Origin: Stomoxys calcitrans
Lineage: Eukaryota; Arthropoda; Insecta; Diptera; Muscidae
Length of the DNA stretch: 64,000 nucleotides
Reading direction: 5' to 3'
Assembly (NCBI RefSeq): GCF_963082655.1
Contig: NC_081553.1
Location: forward strand, 229,319,254 to 229,383,253
Shown here: positions 58,390-64,000 of the stretch, piece by piece
How positions within the stretch are numbered: position 1 is the stretch's first letter
Layout: every line of letters begins with the position of its first letter
Position numbers and translations under genes: made by a program
The notes under the pieces: model-generated
What the model was told of the DNA's origin: nothing
The model's database searches: none
The model's input: the letters and a program-made list of their open reading frames with translations, nothing else

Positions 58390-58930
58390 TTTAGATTATG
58401 GTGAAAAAGGATATTAATCCGCTCCATGCCACATGGACATACACCTAAGCCAGTAATCGGCTTGTTGTGAGCTCTAAAACCAAAAAAGTAACATCGATAA
58501 AGAAATTTTTAAGTTAGGAATTCCGTGCTGCTTACAAAATCCTTAGTTGGTCTCTATGCCTCTCTCCTAAGTTGGGGAGTGGTACGGTGGCATTGTGTCC
58601 CCACCTAAGTACTGATGTCTTTTAGCCGCGAAAGCCGGGCAATGACATAGGAAATGCTCCAACGTCTCATCATCTTCTACACAAGCCCTACACATGCTAT
58701 CACTTGCCGCACCGATTTTGCATAAGTGAGCTCGTAGTCCTATGTGTCCCGTTATGATACCAAAAGCTATACTGACCTCCTACGTACTTCCTTTCAGTAA
58801 TAGCCTTGTCCTTTCACGATCCGGAGAGGATTTTCTTCACCCCATAGGATTTTCTCCGTCCTACCGTCTGTTTCGCTGTCCCATAGTGTTACATGCATTC
58901 GTCACCCACGCCCTTAACTCGGACTGCGTC
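58390..58930 (-). pseudogene. Family-C non-LTR C-terminus with zinc knuckle and 3' end
   Basis: Best coding copy of this family. The minus-strand conceptual text near 58600-58770 reads TGHIGLRAHLCKIGAASD, then SMCRACVEDDETLEHFLCHC, then PAFAAKRHQYLGGDT. The C-x2-C...H...C knuckle after a GHIGLRAHL motif is characteristic of the C-terminus of jockey/R1-like non-LTR retrotransposons. Upstream, 58780-58930 holds a degraded RNase-H-like region. The 3' part matches the other six fragments. It is 5'-truncated and lacks endonuclease and RT. Confidence 0.8.
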
Positions 58931-58954
58931 GACCCGCACCGTATTGCGAATGCT

Positions 58955-59100
58955 ACCGAGAACATCAGAAAAATCTTTTAAGTGGAGGTTAGTTGCTCCT
59001 AAGGCTGGCGACATTTGTAAGGTACTCTTTTGGTATGGCTGCCATATAAAAACCTTTCCCCAAAGCGGTGCCGCACTGCGGTAGGCCTTTCGAATTCGGT
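58955..59100 (+). mobile_element. SINE-A middle fragment
   Basis: GAGAACATCAGAAAAATCTT to CACTGCGGTAGGCCTTTCG; no head and no tail, joined on both sides to other repeats. Confidence 0.7.
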
Positions 59101-59162
59101 TATAGACCGATTTCAACCATACTCAGCACAGTTGTTGGAAGTCATAATAAAACACCACACGT
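59098..59162 (-). mobile_element. HINE-A unit fragment
   Basis: GGTTATAGACCGATTTCAAC..GTTGGAAGTCATAATAAAAC is about 40% of one unit. Confidence 0.7.
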
Positions 59163-59376
59163 TATCCAGCGGAGAGTCTCAGTGGGAAGTCGGGCGGCAC
59201 CGGCTCTTGCACAAATACTGAGTGCCTTTGATGCTCGATATAACAAGGATAATAATTGGCGCCTTTAAATAACCAGCCAACATTTTCCCATGGCAAGCGG
59301 TACTTTGGACAGGAACGAGCTTGACGAGGTTCGCCACCTTCACATGAAAATGTGGCTACAACAACAACAACAACTC
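59163..59376 (+). repeat. Possible non-LTR 3' end with CAA tail
   Basis: AGTCGGGCGGCACCGGCTCT..CACATGAAAATGTGGCTACA ends in (CAA)5. A 3' end made of a short simple repeat is typical of some non-LTR elements. A single copy in this window, so the family is not proven. Confidence 0.4.
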
Positions 59377-60047
59377 CTGTTCCTCGGGACACTTGGCATT
59401 ACAGTTCCATTTATTTTAACCTTCAAGCAATCAAAATTTTTTCTCGAGTGTATCTTGAAACTGCTAACATAACGACCATACTATTGTCATTGAAAAGCAA
59501 TGTATCTTTGGCTACATGTGTTTGTATATGTTTCCCTGAGAGTCACTGGCTTTTTATCGTCTCATATGTTAAAGGAAACGGAAATTTCTACAAGTATTGC
59601 CAACAAAGTATGCAAAAAAATACCCCGAGAGACAGAAATGCGAGAAGAACAGAAAAAAACGAACGAACGAACAGCAACATCAACTGAACGATAAAAAAAG
59701 AAACACCAAGCAGAAAATAAGGACTACAAGTAGTTGTAATTATTTTCAGCTTAAATGACAAAATGCAAGGAAATAAGTCTTAAGCATTTTTTCCCATGAG
59801 CAAGCAAGTGGTTTGGCTTCTAAGAGGTTTTTGCAAGGGGTTTGGGGATATGGCTGATGTTGGTATAAATATTCCCACGCTAAGCATTAGAAGGATACGA
59901 AGAAAGCAGCTATTGTGAACATTGCTAGGATATGTCAAGGGATAAAGGACAGTAAGAGGCAGGTTGTGAAAGTTTTGCGTGTTAGAAAAATTTGCCTTTA
60001 AAAAAAAAAATTTGCTTGAAACCAATGAAATGGTGACTACAAGGAAA
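59377..60047. other. Unassigned stretch
   Basis: No gene or repeat is recognised; open frames are chance-like. Confidence 0.4.
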
Positions 60048-61170
60048 TTCCGTCCGTCTGTCCGTACGTCTGTCTGTCCGTCCATCCGTTCGTTTGTCTG
60101 TCTGTCCGTCCGTCCGCCTGTCTGTCCATCCGTCCTTCCGTCCGTCGGTCTGTCTGTCGAAAGCACGCTAACTTTCGAAGGAGTAAAGCTAGCTGCTTGA
60201 AATTTTGCACAAATACTTTTTATTAGTGTAGTTCGGTTGGGATTGTAAATGGGCCATATCGGCCCATGTTTTGATAAAGCTGGCATATAAACCGATCATG
60301 GGTCTTGACTTCTTAAGTCTCTAGAGGGCGCCATTCTTATCCGACTTGAATGAATTATTGAATAAAGTAGTTTGCTATGATATCCAACAACTGTGCCAAG
60401 TTTGGTTCAAATCGGTCAATAACCTGATATAGCTGCCATATAAACCGATCTTGGGTCTTGACTTCTCAAGCCTTTAGAGTGCGTAATTCTGATCCGATTG
60501 GAATGAAATTTTGCACGATGTGTTTTGTTATTATATCCAACAACTTTGTCAAGTAAGGTTCAAATCGGTAAATAACCTGATATAGCTGTCATATAAACCG
60601 ATCTTGGGTCTTGACTTCTTGAGCTTCCTGAGGGCGCAATTACCATCCGATTTGGCTGAAATTTTGCATGGCGTATTTTATACTTACTTTCAACAACTGT
60701 GTCAAATAAGGTTCAAATCGGTTCATAACCTGATATAGCTGCCATATAAAACGATCTGGTATCTTGACTTCTTGAGCCTCTAGAGGTCGCAATTATTATC
60801 CAATTTGCCTGAAATATATCTGAAACATATCTTCTCATGACCATCAACATACGTGTTTATTATGGTCTGAATCGGTCTATAGCCTGATACAGCTATCCCA
60901 TATAAATCGATCTCCCTATTTTACTTCTTGAGCCCCCTAACGGCGCAATTCTTATTCGAATTGGCTGACATTTTCCACAGGTCTCCTACATATAATTTAA
61001 TTGTGGTCCAAATCGGACCATATTTTGATATCGCTCTAATAGCAGAGCAAATCTTTTCTTATATCCTGTTTTGCCTAAGAAGAGATGCCGGGAAAAGAAC
61101 TCGACAAATGCGATCCATGGTGTAGGGTATATTAGATTCAGCCCGGCCGAACTTAGCACGCTTTTACTTG
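60048..61170 (+). mobile_element. HINE-A copy with long GTCY array, 5' end missing
   Basis: Opens inside a ~105-bp GTCTGTCCGTCC array (60050-60158), one of the longest here. Five to six internal units follow, then a decayed hairpin CAGCCCGGCCGAACTTAGC and the end TTTTACTTG at 61170, followed by T. The CTCF-like core AGAGGGCGC lies at 60323-60331. Confidence 0.88.
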
Positions 61171-61794
61171 TTATAGTACTATTATAGTCAAAGTTATAGA
61201 CTTTTGGCCAACATTTTTCGATACTGGACCGCTGTGTACCGTTCGTTTTTGACCATACACATTTGATCTTCAAAAACTTTGATAGCTTCCTTTCTATATC
61301 ATGATATTTAAATTTTTTTTCAAATGAAAACATCTGGAAAAAAAACTTAGCAAAGCGGAAAATTTTTATATATTTTCTCAAGTTTTGTCCTTTCCACATA
61401 GTTGCCAACATTAGGCAGGAGAAATCCTTTGAACAAACCATGCGGCAATATCCTTTTGCACAATAACAAAAAAAGTGTTATTTTATTTGTTGAAGCAAAC
61501 AAGGCAAGTGTGTGTCGTTATCCTTAGAGCTCTTATATGCACTTCGTTGCTACTTTGCCGGTTCTTTTTGTGTAAGTTTCTATTAACTCCTACTAAGGGC
61601 CAGCAAGGACTTTTTCTATACTACCACGGACTTGGCGAAACAATTTGGTTTTTATTAACATCTACAAACGTAAACATTAATCTACATTTTAATACTGAAA
61701 GTAATAGGGAATTACGAAGGACCAAACCAAACTTTAAACAAAAAAAAAAAATAGTGTAGTTATTTTGTGTACATAACCACCCTAATACATGTGC
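61171..61794. other. Unassigned stretch
   Basis: No gene or recognised repeat. Confidence 0.4.
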
Positions 61795-63000
61795 TATGTT
61801 CTCATATACTAATCTAGTCATTTCGTTTGTTACTCCTCGAAATATTAGTCTAAGACCCATAAAGTATATATATTCTTTATCTTCATGACATGTTAAGACG
61901 AACTAGCAATGTCCGTCCGTCTGTCCGTCCGTCTGTACGTCCGTTCTTCCGCCCGCCGATCGTCCGTCTGTCTGTCGAAAGCTCGCTAACTTTCAAAGGA
62001 GTAAAGCTAGTCACTTGAAACTTTGCACAAATACTTCTCATTAGTGTAGGTCGGTTGGGATTGTAAATAGGCTATATCGGCCCACGTTTTGATATAGCTG
62101 CCATATAAACCGATCTGGGATGTTGACTTCTTGAGCCGCCAGAGGCCACAATTCTTATCCGATTTGGCTGAAATTTTACATGAGGTGTTTTATTATGACT
62201 TCCAACAACTGTGCCGAGTAAGGTTTAAATCGGTCTATAACCTGATATAGCTGTCATATAAACCGATCTGGGGTCTTGACTTCTTGAGCCACTAGAGGGC
62301 GCCATTCTTATCCGACTTGAATGAATTTTTGCATGAGGTGTTTTATTTTGAGTTGCAACATCTGTGCCGAGTATGGTTTAAATCGTTCCATAACCTAATA
62401 TAGCTGCCATATGAACCGATCTGGGGTCTTGACTTCTTGAGCCACTAGAGGACGCAATTACTATCCGACTTGGCTGAAATTTTTCATGAGGTGTTTTGTT
62501 ATGACTTTCAACAACTGTATTAAGTAAGGTTCAAATCGGTCCATAACCTGATATAGCTGCCATATAAACGGATCTAGGGTTTTGATTTCTTGAGCCTCTA
62601 GAGAACGCAATTATTATCCGATTTGGCTGAAATTTTGCATGAGGTGCTTTGTTATGACTTTCAACAAGTGTGCTATGAATAGTTCAAATCGGTCTATAAC
62701 CTGATATAGCTTCCATATAAACCGATCTGGGGTCTTGACTTCTTGAGACACTAGAGGGCGCAATTCTCACTAGATTTGACTGAAATTTTACACAATGACT
62801 TCTACTATGGTCTCCAATATTCAGTTCAATTATGGTCCGAAATGAACCATAACTTGATATTGTTCAAATAACATAGCAATTATTTTATTTTTTCCTTTAT
62901 TTGCCTAAAAAGAGCTATCGTAGCAAGAGCTCGACAAATGCGATCCATGGTGGAAGGTATATAAGATTCGGCCCGGCCGAACTTAGCACGCTTTTACTAG
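61795..63000 (+). mobile_element. HINE-A copy, five regular internal units
   Basis: The 5' repeat is decayed, then GTCATTTCGTTTGTTACTCC. A GTCC/GTCT array lies at 61912-61976. CATATA marks fall at 62102, 62255, 62409, 62561 and 62714, spacing 153, 154, 152 and 153. The 3' hairpin TTCGGCCCGGCCGAA lies at about 62958-62972 and the end CTTTTACTAG at 63000 is followed by T. The CTAG|T ending fits the Helitron CTRR rule; most other copies end CTTG. Confidence 0.92.
62289..62302 (+). promoter_or_regulatory. Full-consensus CTCF-like motif in HINE-A unit
   Basis: CCACTAGAGGGCGC, identical to the sites at 27898 and 29336. Three units later (62748-62761) it reads ACACTAGAGGGCGC, one mismatch. Confidence 0.45.
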
Positions 63001-64000
63001 TTTGTATTAAAGAAAGAGTACAAACGAAAAGCAATTTTTGATTATTAAACTTTTTTTTATTTATTTCAATTTTAATTTTTTTTTTGATACATATATACCT
63101 GCCAGCATCCATCCTAATATACAATTTTTTTTATTTTCCTGCTTATGTTGTAAGTATGCAGTATATTACTCATTATGTTGGTTCTTTAAGTAAGTGCACC
63201 TAAGGCCACTTGTGAAAAATGCAAATTAAAGTTGACTTACAGACTCATATAGACGTTAATATGGTCTCCTACTGTCAGAGTCTTTTATTATTTTTTGCTC
63301 TCTTGTAGACTCATAGCCACATATGTATGTATATTAAGCTCCACCACCACCACTACTAGCAAAATAAAATAATTTATGTTGTTGCATTATTTTTTGTTTT
63401 TTTTTTGCTTTCTTGTGAAAAAAACTTAGGCAAACTTGCAGGACCAATTTCTCCTCTTACTTCTTAGCAACACATGTTGGAATTACATTTTGCTTTGCTG
63501 GCTACAAGAATTGCATCCTTTTGTTCAAACAAGGGGTTTATGAAACTTTGTTTTTGTTTTTTGTGTTCTTCTCCAAAGTTCTAGAGTTAATTTCTAAGTT
63601 GTAGATATTGCATTTCCTAGCTAAGGACATGGGAAACATGTATGCATGCCATTACCCATGTATGAGTGTGAGTGTGAATGTGGGTATTTTAATAAGAAAC
63701 GAGTGCCTGCTACAACTTTAAGGAAGCGTGTTAAATACTAGATGCTATATAAGTTGCTGGAAATGTTGTTGTTTTCACGTGTACTTTTAAATTAAATTTC
63801 TTTTTTTTTCATTCATTGGCATCCTTGTGCTGAGAAAAGTTTTGTTTGCAAGTTTTTGCCATTGGTTAGAGGGGTTTGTTGCAGTTACGTACTAAAGGAA
63901 CAAAATTGAATAAAGTTGCAAACATGTTTTAATTAATTTCATCTTTAGTTTCTAAGAGAATATTTTGGGAGAATGGAATATTAGAAGAAGGTCCTATGCA
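63001..64000. other. Low-repeat stretch at window end
   Basis: AT-rich to 63135, then a repeat-poor island with T-tracts, CCACCACCAC at 63342-63352 and GTGAGTGTGAATG near 63667. No gene is supported. Confidence 0.45.

Noticed and set aside
59780..60286. 168-codon minus-strand open frame with TDGRTDGQTDG repeats
   Set aside because: It translates the antisense GTCC/GTCT microsatellite of HINE-A.

Overview
Organism and setting. This is nuclear DNA from a large, repeat-rich insect genome. Repeat type and composition suggest a calyptrate fly, most likely a muscid such as Stomoxys or Musca. The grounds are AT-rich sequence with fly-like CA/GT and CAA microsatellites, dense DINE-1/INE-1-like Helitron relatives with GTCY microsatellites, tRNA-derived SINEs, jockey/R1-like non-LTR remnants and mariner fossils. 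The species call is an inference. I find no intact host protein-coding gene, no genuine tRNA or rRNA gene and no CRISPR. The window reads as intergenic or long-intron DNA.

Layout. About half of the window can be assigned to repeats. (1) HINE-A: about 15 copies of a DINE-1/Helentron-like non-autonomous element. It has subterminal TATACCCTCCACCAT / ATGGTGGAGGGTATA inverted repeats, a GTCC/GTCT microsatellite, a variable number of ~153-bp internal repeats and a GC-rich 3' hairpin before a CTTG or CTAG end. (2) HINE-B: three copies of a different family with the same plan and nearly the same ~152-bp period. (3) SINE-A: about 26 copies of a ~311-bp tRNA-derived SINE with box A and box B; three have recognisable target-site duplications. 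(4) SINE-B: a second tRNA-like SINE, in two cases inserted inside SINE-A. A third tRNA-like piece lies at 48866-48950. (5) Seven 3' fragments of one non-LTR retrotransposon whose conceptual product carries a C-x2-C...H...C motif, plus two fragments of a GRPK-type non-LTR C-terminus and one RT C-terminal fragment. (6) DNA-transposon remains: a broken mariner-like transposase (16638-16970), a deleted mariner relic (33570-33735), a 233-bp TA-flanked MITE (11557-11789) and a 1,063-bp TA-flanked element that contains a HINE-A copy (12183-13245). (7) Simple and tandem repeats: TA arrays, a ~770-bp AAAAT-like tract, a 21-bp minisatellite and 70-, 72- and 107-bp tandem repeats.

Between the repeat clusters lie low-repeat islands at about 7.1-9.8, 10.0-11.5, 22.0-24.3, 31.1-31.7, 39.4-41.5, 49.7-51.3 and 63.1-64.0 kb. 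They carry CA/GT, GA, CAA and GCAGCA runs and look like non-coding or possibly regulatory or untranslated DNA of a neighbouring gene. This cannot be proved from sequence alone.

Most notable observations. Some 153-bp HINE-A units contain a sequence that fits the published 14-bp CTCF consensus CCASYAGRKGGCRS completely, so the element may be spreading CTCF-like sites. A 7 x 21-bp operator-like array of ATACCA-N2-TGGTAT dyads lies at 15171-15317. A ~160-bp-arm hairpin lies at 26683-27019. A 67-bp identical patch at 3385-3451 has been copied into a HINE exactly 1,020 bp away.
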